Shown: in pieces, positions 8,626 through 17,568 of the stretch | Layout of the letters: every line of letters begins with the position of its first letter | Numbering within the stretch: the first letter of the stretch is position 1 | From: Armatimonadetes bacterium UBA1398 | Lineage (GTDB): Bacteria > Armatimonadota > Zipacnadia > UBA1398 | NCBI GenBank assembly: GCA_002305165.1 | Contig: DBQI01000033.1 | Span: forward strand, 1 to 33,443 | Length of the DNA: 33,443 nucleotides | Reading direction: 5' to 3' | Program-made: the position numbers and the translations under genes | The notes under the pieces: generated by a model | What the model was told of the DNA's origin: nothing | Seen by the model: only the letters and a program-made list of their open reading frames with translations | The model's database searches: none

Positions 8626-9783
8626 CTAGCTAGCGCGCTGACGGTGCTCCAACACGACGCCGAAGATGGAGGTGTCAGTAGCGAACTGGTACTGCCCCAG
8701 ATGCGGAGTCAGAGCCAACCCCACCGCAACGGAGCACGATGGGGCACAGAGTTCGGTGTATCGTGGGTCGAACTCAGTTGTATCAACGGCGAGATGCTCG
8801 AAGACGTTGACCAGAGTCGCTGGCACGCCCAACGCGCGACTCAGGTAGGAGTCCACGTTCGGCAGCATGCTGCCACCACCAGTGAGGAGCACCTCATCAA
8901 TCGACGTCTGCTCGGCGCTGTCCTGATAGTGGGTCTGGTAGTAGTTGATGGATAGCCGGAGCTCGTGCGTGAAGTCATCCATCGCGCGCATCATCACCGC
9001 GGAGACTTCGCGCTCCTCAGGCGAGAGGCTCGGCAGATCCCGCTCGATCACGGCTACGCCGTTGTACTCTTTGCGACGCTCCGCGTCGCCGGGCGGGAGG
9101 TTCAGGCCCTGGGACACCGCCCGGGTGAAGGTCGCGCCCGCCACGGGCAGATGGCGCGAGAGCACGTAGGAGCCACGGCGCACGATGGTGATGTCGCTAT
9201 AGGAGTCGCCCAGCCGGACGATGGCGACGGTCTTGGTGAAGAGATCGGTACGGTGGCTCGTGTAGATGAGGCTCCGGAGGAGCGCGAAGGACTCCATGTC
9301 GACATCTACACACCGGAGTCGCGCAGCCTCGATGGCCTGGATGCGAGAGTTGACCGCCGACTTGGGCGCCGCCGCAACGACGACATCCTGGACGGTCCCC
9401 TCCTCAGTGATACGCTCGCCGAGGACCTGAGGCTCGACCACGCAGTTCTGAATGGGTGGCGGCATCCATCGCTCTGCCTCCCCAACCACGCTTTGGCGTA
9501 GCCGGGCTATCGGCATGCGGGGAAAGGCCTGAGCGCGCGCATTGACTCGGGGCCCCCCTACTGAGGTGACAACCTGGCTGCCTGGTCGCACGCCCGTAGC
9601 CGCCATGAGTTCCTTGATGCACTCCGCAACCTCGAGTGGGTCGAGAACCTCTCCGTCTCTCACCGTGCCCGGAGTGGTGCGGGTCGATGCAAGGAGTGTC
9701 AGCTTCAGCGGCCTTTGAGCGGCGAACTGGGCCATTTTGATCGAGTACGACCCTATGTCCAGCGCAACGACGGGAACTGGCAT
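8626..9783 (-). CDS. pilM: Type IV pilus cytoplasmic ATPase-fold protein PilM
   Basis: PilM is an actin/FtsA-fold protein that sits under the inner membrane and recruits PilN to the pilus machine. The 385-residue product begins MPVPVVALDIGSYSIKMAQF, the phosphate-1 loop of the actin superfamily. It continues with a PilM-type SHS2-like insert (about 75-160), phosphate-2 region VAIVRLGDSYSDITIV, and adenosine-site loop VLLTGGGSMLP. The start at 9783 is chosen because it puts the nucleotide loop at the N-terminus as in the family and has a GGGGG/AAGGA purine run just upstream. An earlier GTG at 9837 adds only low-complexity residues. First gene of the pil operon. No convincing promoter was found in the upstream region. 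Confidence 0.93.
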   Translation of the reverse strand: MPVPVVALDIGSYSIKMAQFAAQRPLKLTLLASTRTTPGTVRDGEVLDPLEVAECIKELMAATGVRPGSQVVTSVGGPRVNARAQAFPRMPIARLRQSVVGEAERWMPPPIQNCVVEPQVLGERITEEGTVQDVVVAAAPKSAVNSRIQAIEAARLRCVDVDMESFALLRSLIYTSHRTDLFTKTVAIVRLGDSYSDITIVRRGSYVLSRHLPVAGATFTRAVSQGLNLPPGDAERRKEYNGVAVIERDLPSLSPEEREVSAVMMRAMDDFTHELRLSINYYQTHYQDSAEQTSIDEVLLTGGGSMLPNVDSYLSRALGVPATLVNVFEHLAVDTTEFDPRYTELCAPSCSVAVGLALTPHLGQYQFATDTSIFGVVLEHRQRAS

Positions 9784-10245
9784 ACGCCCCCAATCCTTTC
9801 CACGCAGTCCCGCAATCGAGGCGGAACGCGGGTACACAACGCCGTACTAGTCAGGATACGCCTCGCGAGCGTCCGATGTTCGCCGCGATCACAACACCGC
9901 GCATCGGGTCCGCCCCCTCGCGTTGGTGTCTCTGACTCGACCATGGGGCGTAAGTTGCGCCTGAACCACCACCGAATGGCTGTCTTCGCGCCCCACAGAC
10001 CACCGCTGGACCAACGCCCTCACACGCCCACAAACGACGCCCTGCTCCGAGCGGCCTGATGGATCGCCTCTGCGGAGCCCTAACACGTGCTGCGACGCGC
10101 GACACTCCCCCACGGTTCACCTCGGTCGCGCATTTCGCCGGCGCGTTGGGCCTTCCCTCGCGGGCAACTCACCAAGGGACCGGGCCGCATATCGTCGAAT
10201 CCATCGCCGAACTGTATCTGGAACCCAGCGGAGGCGATTCTCACC
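9784..10245. other. 462-bp divergent intergenic region between pilM and xylB
   Basis: No protein-like reading frame, tRNA or clear promoter is visible. A minus-strand TATCCT (9858-9853) could be a pilM -10 box but lacks a convincing -35. On the plus strand GGAGG (10230-10234) serves as the xylB SD. Frames crossing the region are rich in Arg, Pro and Ser, as expected of non-coding GC-rich DNA. Both operons presumably start here, perhaps under activators. Confidence 0.6.
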
Positions 10246-11775
10246 ATGGGCTACCTAGCCGGAATCGACATCGGCACCAGCGGCACCAAGACGCTCATCA
10301 TAACGGACGCAGGCGAAGTCGTCTCTAGTGCGACAGTGGAATACCCCCTACACACCCCTCGGCCTGGTTGGGCCGAACAGGATCCCCAGGATTGGTGGAA
10401 GGGATCATCCGAATCGCTGCTTCTGGCGCTCCGCAAAGCGAACCTCCGGGGCACGGAGATTCAGGGCATCGGACTCTCGGGGCAGATGCACGGGAGCGTC
10501 TTCCTCGACGCGAACGGAGAGGTGATTCGGCCCGCCCTGCTCTGGTGCGACCAGCGCACCGGGCCCCAGTGCGATTGGATCCACGAGACGGCTGGGGAGG
10601 ACCTCGTCGTCGCGGAGACGTGCAACCGTGTTCTGACGGGTTTCACCGCGCCGAAGATCATCTGGCTTCGCCAGCACGAGCCGGAGAACTACCGGCGTAT
10701 GGCTAAGTGCCTGTTGCCGAAGGACTACATCCGCTACCGCCTTACGGACGAGTTCCATTCGGAGGTCTCCGACGCGTCCGGCACGGCCCTGTTCAACGTC
10801 AGGGAGCGGCGTTGGTCTACGGCGATCCTCGACAAGACCGGCATTGACCCATCGGTCCTCCCCGAGGTGCACGAGTCCGTGGTACCGAGCGCCCGGGTAT
10901 CCCCCGAGGCCGCGGCGTTGCTCGGCCTGCGCCCCGGTACTCCCGTGGTCGGCGGCGGGGGAGACCAAGCCGCTGGGGGCGTTGGTAACGGCATCGTCTC
11001 ACCCGGCATTGTAAGCTCGACGCTGGGCACCTCTGGGGTGCTTTTCGCTTTTCTAGACGAACCTTTAGTGGATCCCCAGGTGCGGACGCACACCTTCTGC
11101 CACGCCGTTCCCGGGAAGTGGCACGTGATGGGCGTGATGCTTTCGGCCGGCGGCTCCTTCCGGTGGGTACGCGACACGCTGTGCGGCCCCGAGCGGGACG
11201 TGGCGGCCAACCTTGGTCAGGATCCCTACGAGGTCATGTGCGCCGAGGCGGCGACAGCCCCTGCGGGATGTGAGGGGCTCGTCTTCCTCCCGTATCTGAC
11301 CGGCGAACGGGTCCCCTACCCCGACCCGGCAGCCAAGGGTGTGTTCTACGGCCTCCATCTCCGCCACCAACGAGCTCACCTCATCCGCGCGGTGATGGAG
11401 GGCGTCGCCTTCGGAATGAGGGACAGCTTCGACATCCTGGAGGCTATGGGCGTGCCCATGACGCAGGTGCGTGCCTCAGGCGGCGGCGCCCGGAGCTCAC
11501 TGTGGCGGCAGATCCAGGCGGATGTGACCGGTCGGGCCCATTCGACGATCAACGTGGAGGAGGGGCCCGCCCTCGGCGTCGCGCTCCTCGCCGGCGTCGG
11601 CACCGGGGCATGGGGAACGGTCGAGGAGGCCTGCGGCGCGGCCATCGAGGTGGTCGGCCGGACCGACCCCGTTCCCGAGAGCGTGGCGCTGTATGATAGC
11701 TGTCACGCCATCTACCGCGGCCTCTATGCGGATCTGGCCGCCCGGTTCAGGGAGACTGCCGCGCTCTTCGAGTGA
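10246..11775 (+). CDS. xylB: Xylulokinase (FGGY carbohydrate kinase)
   Basis: Phosphorylates D-xylulose with ATP to D-xylulose 5-phosphate, feeding the pentose phosphate pathway. It has 509 residues, a normal length for XylB. The start at 10246 places MGYLAGIDIGTSGTKTL, the FGGY phosphate-1 motif, at the N-terminus; GGAGG lies 11 bases upstream. Further landmarks are GLSGQMHGSVFLD with RPALLWCDQRT (sugar site; the D in WCDQRT is expected to be catalytic-region), GGGGDQAAGG and the LGTSG loop, PYLTGERVPYPDP, and the second signature ASGGGARSSLWRQIQADVTG. No xylose isomerase or sugar transporter is adjacent, so a related ketose kinase specificity cannot be excluded. The gene is alone on its strand and its stop is only 5 bases from the convergent argH stop. 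Confidence 0.9.
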   Translation: MGYLAGIDIGTSGTKTLIITDAGEVVSSATVEYPLHTPRPGWAEQDPQDWWKGSSESLLLALRKANLRGTEIQGIGLSGQMHGSVFLDANGEVIRPALLWCDQRTGPQCDWIHETAGEDLVVAETCNRVLTGFTAPKIIWLRQHEPENYRRMAKCLLPKDYIRYRLTDEFHSEVSDASGTALFNVRERRWSTAILDKTGIDPSVLPEVHESVVPSARVSPEAAALLGLRPGTPVVGGGGDQAAGGVGNGIVSPGIVSSTLGTSGVLFAFLDEPLVDPQVRTHTFCHAVPGKWHVMGVMLSAGGSFRWVRDTLCGPERDVAANLGQDPYEVMCAEAATAPAGCEGLVFLPYLTGERVPYPDPAAKGVFYGLHLRHQRAHLIRAVMEGVAFGMRDSFDILEAMGVPMTQVRASGGGARSSLWRQIQADVTGRAHSTINVEEGPALGVALLAGVGTGAWGTVEEACGAAIEVVGRTDPVPESVALYDSCHAIYRGLYADLAARFRETAALFE

Positions 11776-11780
11776 CCAGC

Positions 11781-13223
11781 CTACACCTGGCAGCGGCCCA
11801 GGCGCGACGTCAGCGCCTCGGCCGCCGCCAACACAGCCTCGGGCCCAGGGCTGCCCGCATGAGTGAGCCGCGATAGGACCAGTTCGGGGGACTGCCAAGC
11901 CCGCACGTCATCCGAGGACACGTCGATAGGGAGCTCGGCCTCAGCGAGGGCCTGCATGAGGGCCTCGGAGCTCACCCGATCGGCAGAACCAGCCGCGACG
12001 CTCAGCGCGACTGCCCGCTCGACGACCGTCTTAGCCACGCGGAAGGCGAGGCCGCGCTCCTGGCACAGCGCCTCCGTGAGTGGTGTGGCTCCGATGAAGC
12101 CTCGGTCGGCCAGCGCCGCCATGCGGTCCGCATCCACCGTCATAGTCTGCAGCACAGAGGCGAGGATGCCAAAGCAGGGCAACCCCTCTCGGACCGCGTC
12201 CATCACTATGTACTTGCTCCACTGCTGCTCTCGGTTGTAGCCGAAGAGGCTCCGGCCCGCCAGTGCACGCAGCCCGGCGCTGCATCCAACGACTGAGGCC
12301 GCACGCGCCTTGATCACCTCCAGGGAGTCGGGGTTTCGCTTCTGTGGCATGATCGAGGAGCCGGTGCTAAAGCCATCGGCGATGGTGATGCAGCGGAACT
12401 CGGTGGTGCTGAGGAGGATCAGAGACCCCGCCAGGCTCGCCGCGTGCTGGACACCCAGTTCCAGAGCGCTCACCAGCTCGGCCTCGGCCTCTCCCCGAGT
12501 CTGGACGGGATCGAGGGAGACCTCCTCGATGGCGGGGAAGCCAAGTAGCTCCGCAACACATTCGCGGTCGATGGCAAAAGTCGTCCCGTAGCCGGTCACC
12601 GCTCCGAGCGGGCACCGGTTGAAGCGTCCCAGCCAGTCCGCCATCCGTTCAACGGTTCGCACGAGGCCCCCGACGAAACCCAGGAGCACGTGCCCGAGAC
12701 TCGTGACGGTAGCATGCTGGTGGTGGGTGAAGCCAGGCATAATGTCCGCCCGGTGCTCGCGACCCAGGGCGATGAGCACCTCGGCCAGCCCCCTCGCCTC
12801 GGCGGCAATCGCTCTGGCGACATCGCGCTCCCAGAGGCGCATATCGAGGAGAACCTGGTCATTGCGGCTTCGAGCGGTGTGAAGGTAGGCTGCATGCTCG
12901 TCCCCGATGCGGCGGGCCAGCTCACGCTCCACGTTCGTGTGGACGTCCTCCAGGGCCGGATCGAGGCGGAACTCCCCCGCGTCGTGAGCCGCGCGTATGG
13001 CCGCCAGCCCATCCAGAATCCGCCGGCCGGACTCCGCCGGGATGATGCCGCACTCCATCAGCATGGTGGCGTGGGCCGTGCTGCCGTCGAGGTCGTAGGG
13101 GACGAGCGCCTCGTCACAGGGCCTGATGGCAGCCACGTCGCGGCCGGCCATGAAGGCCAGCACTTCTTCAGTGGGCGCACTGGCGAAGCGCCCTCCCCAC
13201 AGCCTCTTCCCATGATCGGACAT
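11781..13223 (-). CDS. argH: Argininosuccinate lyase
   Basis: Last step of arginine synthesis: splits argininosuccinate to arginine and fumarate. A cytosolic homotetramer in characterised members. The product is 480 residues. The start at 13223 is fixed by AGGAGG 8 bases upstream and by the N-terminus KRLWGGRF, the typical ArgH opening. HTARSRNDQ (115-123), the TH motif (His167) and the fumarase/aspartase superfamily signature GSSIMPQKRNP (288-298) with its catalytic Ser are all present, so the enzyme looks active. No argG or other arg gene is in the window. The gene follows the NlpC/P60-like gene by 114 bases on the same strand and may be read from its own weak promoter (13268-13297) or from upstream. 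Confidence 0.96.
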   Translation of the reverse strand: MSDHGKRLWGGRFASAPTEEVLAFMAGRDVAAIRPCDEALVPYDLDGSTAHATMLMECGIIPAESGRRILDGLAAIRAAHDAGEFRLDPALEDVHTNVERELARRIGDEHAAYLHTARSRNDQVLLDMRLWERDVARAIAAEARGLAEVLIALGREHRADIMPGFTHHQHATVTSLGHVLLGFVGGLVRTVERMADWLGRFNRCPLGAVTGYGTTFAIDRECVAELLGFPAIEEVSLDPVQTRGEAEAELVSALELGVQHAASLAGSLILLSTTEFRCITIADGFSTGSSIMPQKRNPDSLEVIKARAASVVGCSAGLRALAGRSLFGYNREQQWSKYIVMDAVREGLPCFGILASVLQTMTVDADRMAALADRGFIGATPLTEALCQERGLAFRVAKTVVERAVALSVAAGSADRVSSEALMQALAEAELPIDVSSDDVRAWQSPELVLSRLTHAGSPGPEAVLAAAEALTSRLGRCQV

Positions 13224-13267
13224 GGTCACTTCCTCCTGGAACGCAGATCGGAGTGCCAGCGGCACGC

Positions 13268-13297
13268 ATGTTGGGCTGGGACGAACAGTGCCGTCAA
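13268..13297 (-). promoter_or_regulatory. Possible weak promoter for argH
   Basis: TTGACG (13297-13292), an 18-base spacer and CAACAT (13273-13268) lie 45 bases before the argH start. The -35 matches 5 of 6 consensus positions and the -10 only 3, so this is a tentative call. Confidence 0.3.
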
Positions 13298-13337
13298 GAC
13301 CGTCCCTGAACCGTGAATGAGGCCGAGTATCTAAGGG

Positions 13338-14675
13338 TCAGGGCCTGAGGATGGTGATGCGGCGCGTGTCCCATGCGGAGCCTAAGGTCGCCTCAGCCGG
13401 CGGCCCGTCTCTAGTGTGGATGACGAAGTCGTCGATGTCGAGGACGCCCTCGGCGCGGCCTGGCCCGTCTCGCAGGAGTACCGCAGCATGGTCCCCCCAC
13501 AGGATGATGTCCCCGGCTCGTATCCCCTCCTCGGACCACGTCAGAGCCTGCCCGTTCGCCTCGTATACCTGCGGACCCGTAGGGTCGAGATCGCGGTAGA
13601 GAGTCGTGGCGACCTCAGCGAGGCCGTGGGTTGTGGAGTACGTGACGTCGTACCCGACTTTGCGGAGCGCTCCATAGATGAGATCGGCGCCGTCGACTCC
13701 CTGGAATAGCTCGGTCTGGTGGCGGGAGGTGTTCCGGTCCCCCCGGTCCGAGGCGCTGGCGAACACGTAGGGCACGTTTCCCCACGCGAACAGCCAGCCC
13801 AGGAAGCTATCGTCGCGCCGCAGTGATAGCCGCGGGACCTCAGGGGCGATCCCTCCGACCATCATCTGCTCCATGCCAACCGACTCTAGCGACTTGGAGA
13901 TGGTACCCTCGGGGTCGGCGAGGCTTACGCTCACCTTGTACCTCATCGTCCCGTAGCCCGGGAGGGAGGGCTCGTGGATGGCAGGGGTCACGTCAGCCGG
14001 CACGGACCACTGGTTCGCCCATTCGTTGATGGGCGTCTCCTCATACTCGATCGTCGCCATGAAGAAGCTGCCGCCGGAGCGGTTGCTGAGGGCGGTCTTC
14101 GTGGGCTCGATCTTGAACCATCGGATGTTGAGGGGCCCGAACTCCGCCTCAGGCCAGGGGAGGAGCATCCCGTCGGGGATGACGGTCTCGCCCCAGACGG
14201 CGCTAGGAGCGCCGCTGTAGTAGACGTTGCCGCCTTCGCCGCCGCGCCGGCACTGAAGTAGCACGTGGAGTGTGGCGCCGGGGTCGGCCCTCGTCTCGAC
14301 GCCACGGCCCCGAGCCGGCCCCCCGGTATGCCGGTCCTCGATCACGACCCGGACAGAGTTCATCAGCGGGGCTCGCGCGAACTGCTCCGCGGTTCCATAG
14401 ACCGTGGCCGGCTCGGGAACGGGCTCGGGGGCGACGCTCTCCGGCTCAGTGGCAGCCGTCTGCGAGGCTTCTCGGCGAGCGTCCATCCACCGGCGGCACG
14501 ATCTCAGGGATCCCGAGCAGCACAGGATGAGCAGGATGAGCAATAGGCAACCGATGAAGAGCGCCGGAGCCCTGCGCGTGGTCGTCGGATACTGGCGCGG
14601 CGACGTCCGACGCCCGTACTGCGGTCCCGCCGAGCGCCGCACGGCGTACCCTGCCGATCGTCGACTCGGTCTCAC
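13338..14675 (-). CDS. Membrane-anchored protein with NlpC/P60-like C-terminal domain lacking the catalytic Cys
   Basis: A 445-residue protein of unknown role. The start is taken as GTG at 14675, because GAGGGGG sits 6 bases upstream and the frame above it overlaps ccsA. An Arg-rich cytoplasmic N-terminus (1-37) precedes one membrane helix (about 38-54) and a Glu/Pro linker. A periplasmic region (105-300) of beta character follows, with no family I recognise. Residues 300-415 resemble NlpC/P60 cell-wall peptidases: WGNVPYVF, then VDGADLIYGALRKVGY at the position of the usual DCSGLV helix, then GDIILWGDHAAVLL around the expected His (396). The nucleophile Cys is replaced by Gly329, so a binding role is more likely than hydrolysis. 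It lies 44 bases after ccsA in the resB-ccsA operon. The domain call is moderate; DUF-type relatives are possible. Confidence 0.6.
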   Translation of the reverse strand: MRPSRRSAGYAVRRSAGPQYGRRTSPRQYPTTTRRAPALFIGCLLLILLILCCSGSLRSCRRWMDARREASQTAATEPESVAPEPVPEPATVYGTAEQFARAPLMNSVRVVIEDRHTGGPARGRGVETRADPGATLHVLLQCRRGGEGGNVYYSGAPSAVWGETVIPDGMLLPWPEAEFGPLNIRWFKIEPTKTALSNRSGGSFFMATIEYEETPINEWANQWSVPADVTPAIHEPSLPGYGTMRYKVSVSLADPEGTISKSLESVGMEQMMVGGIAPEVPRLSLRRDDSFLGWLFAWGNVPYVFASASDRGDRNTSRHQTELFQGVDGADLIYGALRKVGYDVTYSTTHGLAEVATTLYRDLDPTGPQVYEANGQALTWSEEGIRAGDIILWGDHAAVLLRDGPGRAEGVLDIDDFVIHTRDGPPAEATLGSAWDTRRITILRP

Positions 14676-14719
14676 CGCGCACCCCCTCGAACCATCCCCC
14701 CAGCTCCCGATGGAAGCCC

Positions 14720-15613
14720 CTAGTCCGCATATGAATGCAAAGAGTCGAGGTGGAATACCTCCACGAGCCAGTTGACGAGCAGGTAGGTCACGATCATGGC
14801 CAACAGGCCCGAGAAAGCCAAGGCGGACGCCTGAAGCCCCCGCCACCCCGACCGAAGCCGAGCATGTAGGTAGGCCACGTAGATCAGCCACGTGACCGCT
14901 GACCACATCTCCTTGGGGTCAAAGCCCCAAGCTCTGCCCCACGCGTAGTTCGCCCAGATGGCGCCTGTCACGATGAGGGCGGTAAGCCAGGGGAAGCCGA
15001 AGGCGATAATCCGGTACGTCCACTCCTCGAAGCGGTCCGCCACCGATGGGAGGGCTTCGCCGCCGTCCTCTGCCGGGAGCCTGGGCTCCGTGTATCGGCC
15101 CCCAACAAGGTACATGACCGTGGCCATGGCGGCGGTGACGCCGGACATGAACAGTGGACCATAACTGAGCACGGCGGTGGCCACGTGGATCTGGAGCCAT
15201 GCACTCTTCAGTGCCGGCACGAGTTCCTGCTCGGGAGGACTGTGCTTGCTGTAACCGTAGGCCCATAGCGCCGCAACCACCGCGAGCACAAAGGGGCCTG
15301 CCGACCGGAGCTCCTTAGCCCGGGGGAGGACCACCAGCAGCGTCCCCGCCGCGCCCATCTGCACCAGAACGGTGATCTCGAACATGGTCGTCAGCGGCAA
15401 GCGAGGGGTCGCCGGCTGGAGACCACGGGCCACCAGGGATGTTACCAGCGCAAGAAGACCAACCAGAATGAACCCCCAGCCCACCCAGAAGGTCCTCGCA
15501 CTACGCCCAGCCAGGAGGAGGTGGGCCAGCAACACTACGCCGCCGAGCACGAAGGCGGGCAGCGCGAGCATGTACATCCGCATCTCGAGAAACTCAAGCT
15601 GCTGAGTGCCCAA
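14720..15613 (-). CDS. ccsA: System II cytochrome c biogenesis protein CcsA (ResC)
   Basis: Polytopic membrane protein that, with ResB, carries heme across the membrane and attaches it to apocytochromes c. It has 297 residues and about 7-8 hydrophobic segments. The start is TTG at 15613, supported by GGGAGGT 6 bases upstream; the next ATG (15583) has no comparable SD. The heme-binding WWD loop reads WGRAWGFDPKEMWS (225-238), where the family more often has Trp at the Phe231 position. Candidate axial histidines are His143 (QIHVATAVLSY) and His250 (AYLHAR). It is 39 bases after resB, in one operon. The family is secure. The genes for the cytochromes served are not in the window. Confidence 0.92.
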   Translation of the reverse strand: MGTQQLEFLEMRMYMLALPAFVLGGVVLLAHLLLAGRSARTFWVGWGFILVGLLALVTSLVARGLQPATPRLPLTTMFEITVLVQMGAAGTLLVVLPRAKELRSAGPFVLAVVAALWAYGYSKHSPPEQELVPALKSAWLQIHVATAVLSYGPLFMSGVTAAMATVMYLVGGRYTEPRLPAEDGGEALPSVADRFEEWTYRIIAFGFPWLTALIVTGAIWANYAWGRAWGFDPKEMWSAVTWLIYVAYLHARLRSGWRGLQASALAFSGLLAMIVTYLLVNWLVEVFHLDSLHSYAD

Positions 15614-15652
15614 CCGGGCACCTCCCTGTCGATCTCTGGATTCGGCGAGCGC

Positions 15653-17272
15653 CTAGGTTGCCCTGCGTCGGACGCCCTCCAAGGGCTCGACGCCGCGCAG
15701 CGCCTTGACCGCCCCCGCAACGATCTCGCTGACGTCGTCGCCTCGGTAGGAGCGCGGGATGCCGACGAGAACCTCCACCTCGCCGGCCTGCGAGATGATC
15801 TTGGCGCGAATCTCCCGCATGGGCACCCAGAAGGCTAGTATCAAGCCCACGCCGGAGATCGCGAACCCCACTATCAGCAACCAGACGCCCGGCTGCCGCC
15901 GGACTTCGAGCACCGTGTCGTAGATCGTCTCGTCGAAGGCGAACCGGCCGGCGCCTACGGACATGGCTTGCCCCTCCTGGACCCAGCCCAGCTGCTGGCC
16001 AAGGACCTGTCCCGCCTCGTCGATCGAGATCTCCTCGAGCCGCACCGCTGGGCTCGGGGCCATGTGCTGGCCGGCCGTGAGCGGCATCCCCTTCTCGAAG
16101 CGTTGAGCGAAGGCGGTGACACCAACCATCCGGCCGGGCATCTGAGCCATGGCGGGCGTTTCGTCGTTCCCATCGCTGGTTCCGCGTTCCTCAATGAGTA
16201 GAGGAACCAGCGTCGGCTGATAGGAGACACCCCGCTCCCGGTCCAGTCGAAGCGAGATGTCATGGCTCTCTCGCGCGCCTTTAGCCGTGGTAACCGTGAC
16301 CCGCAGAGCACGGATGTCACAGGACTGCTGGTAGAAGTCGTGCCCTTGGACGTGGGCAGGTTGGTTGACTCTGATGGCCGCTCGGTCCGTGGCACGCAGC
16401 CCGACGAGGGATCCGCCGATGTGCGGCGCCACCCCACCCTTGTCGCGTTTGGCCTCGACCGCCAGGGTGAAGGGCCAGTCGGAGCCCTCGCGAGGCTCGG
16501 TCTGTGGGATCGTCTCAACGATTCGCTCGGCCTCCGCTAAGGCGACTTCCTCGTAGAAAGTCACCTTGCTGATGTACTCCGACACCTTGTAGTAGGTCTT
16601 GATGTCGGCGTGGGCGGGCTCGGAGAGGGTCTCCTCGCTGTAGACGATCTCGAAGTCATCGCATCCCACCCAGATCCCTGAATGGCGCTCGTGAGTGAAC
16701 TCGCCCTCGCGGATCTGGATCACCTGGCGGTAGCTACCCAGGGAGGGGCTGACGCCCCAGATGGTCGCGGCGATGATCACGACCAGGCTGACGTGGACAA
16801 TAGGCGCGCCGAGGAGCTTGCTCATGCCCTTCCTGGCTAGCAGGCTGACGCCGCCGTCCTCCGAGTTCTCCGCCAGAACCGAGTACCGAGCGCGGGAGAA
16901 GTGGCTCGTGAGCGCCGCCGCCGCCCCCTCCGTCGTTCCTTTGAACCGAACGCGCTTGTAGCCGCGCAGGGCCTGCACGACCTTCGTCGCGACGCCGACG
17001 CGCGGGCTTCGGATCCGCTTGAGGACACCGTCGAACCGGTCGACCGTGCACACCACCGCGCTCAGCAGAATGATGCCGAGGAGGCTGCGGTACCATAGCG
17101 AGTGCCAGACCTTCTCGGTCGCCTGCGCAGGCGGAGTCATGGCTCCGTAGACAGACGCGGCGGCGATGAGAAGCAGTGCGCCGACGGCGAACTTGATGGA
17201 CCCGAGAAGGCCCCAGATCTGCGTCGCCAGGCTGCGCTCGTCGGAAGGGGTGTCTACATGCTTGTCGCCCAT
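15653..17272 (-). CDS. resB: System II cytochrome c biogenesis protein ResB (Ccs1/CcsB)
   Basis: Partner of CcsA in heme delivery and reduction of apocytochrome c at the outer face of the inner membrane. The product has 539 residues. Membrane helices lie at about 24-46, 62-80 and 135-157, a large periplasmic domain spans about 160-465, and a final helix at 467-490 precedes a short cytoplasmic tail. This is the ResB layout. Recognisable pieces are WGLLGSIKFAVGALLLIAA near the N-terminus and the closing VGFAISGVGLILAFWVPMRE, typical of the last ResB helix. The ATG at 17272 has a GAAGGGGAG purine run immediately upstream. It leads the operon resB-ccsA-NlpC/P60-like gene, driven by the promoter at 17351-17379. 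Confidence 0.92.
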   Translation of the reverse strand: MGDKHVDTPSDERSLATQIWGLLGSIKFAVGALLLIAAASVYGAMTPPAQATEKVWHSLWYRSLLGIILLSAVVCTVDRFDGVLKRIRSPRVGVATKVVQALRGYKRVRFKGTTEGAAAALTSHFSRARYSVLAENSEDGGVSLLARKGMSKLLGAPIVHVSLVVIIAATIWGVSPSLGSYRQVIQIREGEFTHERHSGIWVGCDDFEIVYSEETLSEPAHADIKTYYKVSEYISKVTFYEEVALAEAERIVETIPQTEPREGSDWPFTLAVEAKRDKGGVAPHIGGSLVGLRATDRAAIRVNQPAHVQGHDFYQQSCDIRALRVTVTTAKGARESHDISLRLDRERGVSYQPTLVPLLIEERGTSDGNDETPAMAQMPGRMVGVTAFAQRFEKGMPLTAGQHMAPSPAVRLEEISIDEAGQVLGQQLGWVQEGQAMSVGAGRFAFDETIYDTVLEVRRQPGVWLLIVGFAISGVGLILAFWVPMREIRAKIISQAGEVEVLVGIPRSYRGDDVSEIVAGAVKALRGVEPLEGVRRRAT

Positions 17273-17568
17273 TCGCTCCCCTTCAGAAAGCGAGAGCGGC
17301 GCCCGATGGGGGACGCCGTCGCATTGTTGGGTCGTCTTTGCGCTTCCTGGATGGTAGACTTCGCGGTGAACACTGGCAATCCTTGCTCGCGGCGACTTCC
17401 CCGACGGAGCCCGTGAAAACGGACGAAACCCATCCGTCGTTCAGTACTCTAAACGAGCGGAGCGCTGAGTCGGTGCTACAGCGGGCAGGATAGCGGCGTG
17501 TCGGCCAGTAGATCATGCTGAGCGGAGCGGGACCGAGGGGTCTCTCCGGCCCTAGGAGGTTGTACCCA
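17273..17568. other. Divergent intergenic region resB / zinc-ribbon TPR gene
   Basis: About 296 bases separate the two divergent starts. The resB promoter is at 17351-17379. For the plus-strand gene I see the SD (AGGAGG, 17554-17559) but no -35/-10 pair that stands out. A small inverted repeat (ACGGA...TCCGT) occurs near 17417-17436. Nothing else is recognised. Confidence 0.6.
17351..17379 (-). promoter_or_regulatory. Promoter of the resB-ccsA operon
   Basis: TTGCCA (17379-17374) and TACCAT (17356-17351) are separated by exactly 17 bases, matching 5/6 and 4/6 of the sigma70 consensus. The expected transcript starts near 17344, leaving a leader of about 70 bases before the resB ATG. Confidence 0.55.

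Noticed and set aside
9851..10120. Small minus-strand frames upstream of pilM
   Set aside because: Arg/Gly-rich, no SD, no motif; treated as intergenic.
12690..13316. 208-codon plus-strand frame opposite argH
   Set aside because: argH is unambiguous on the other strand, and this frame has no recognisable domain.
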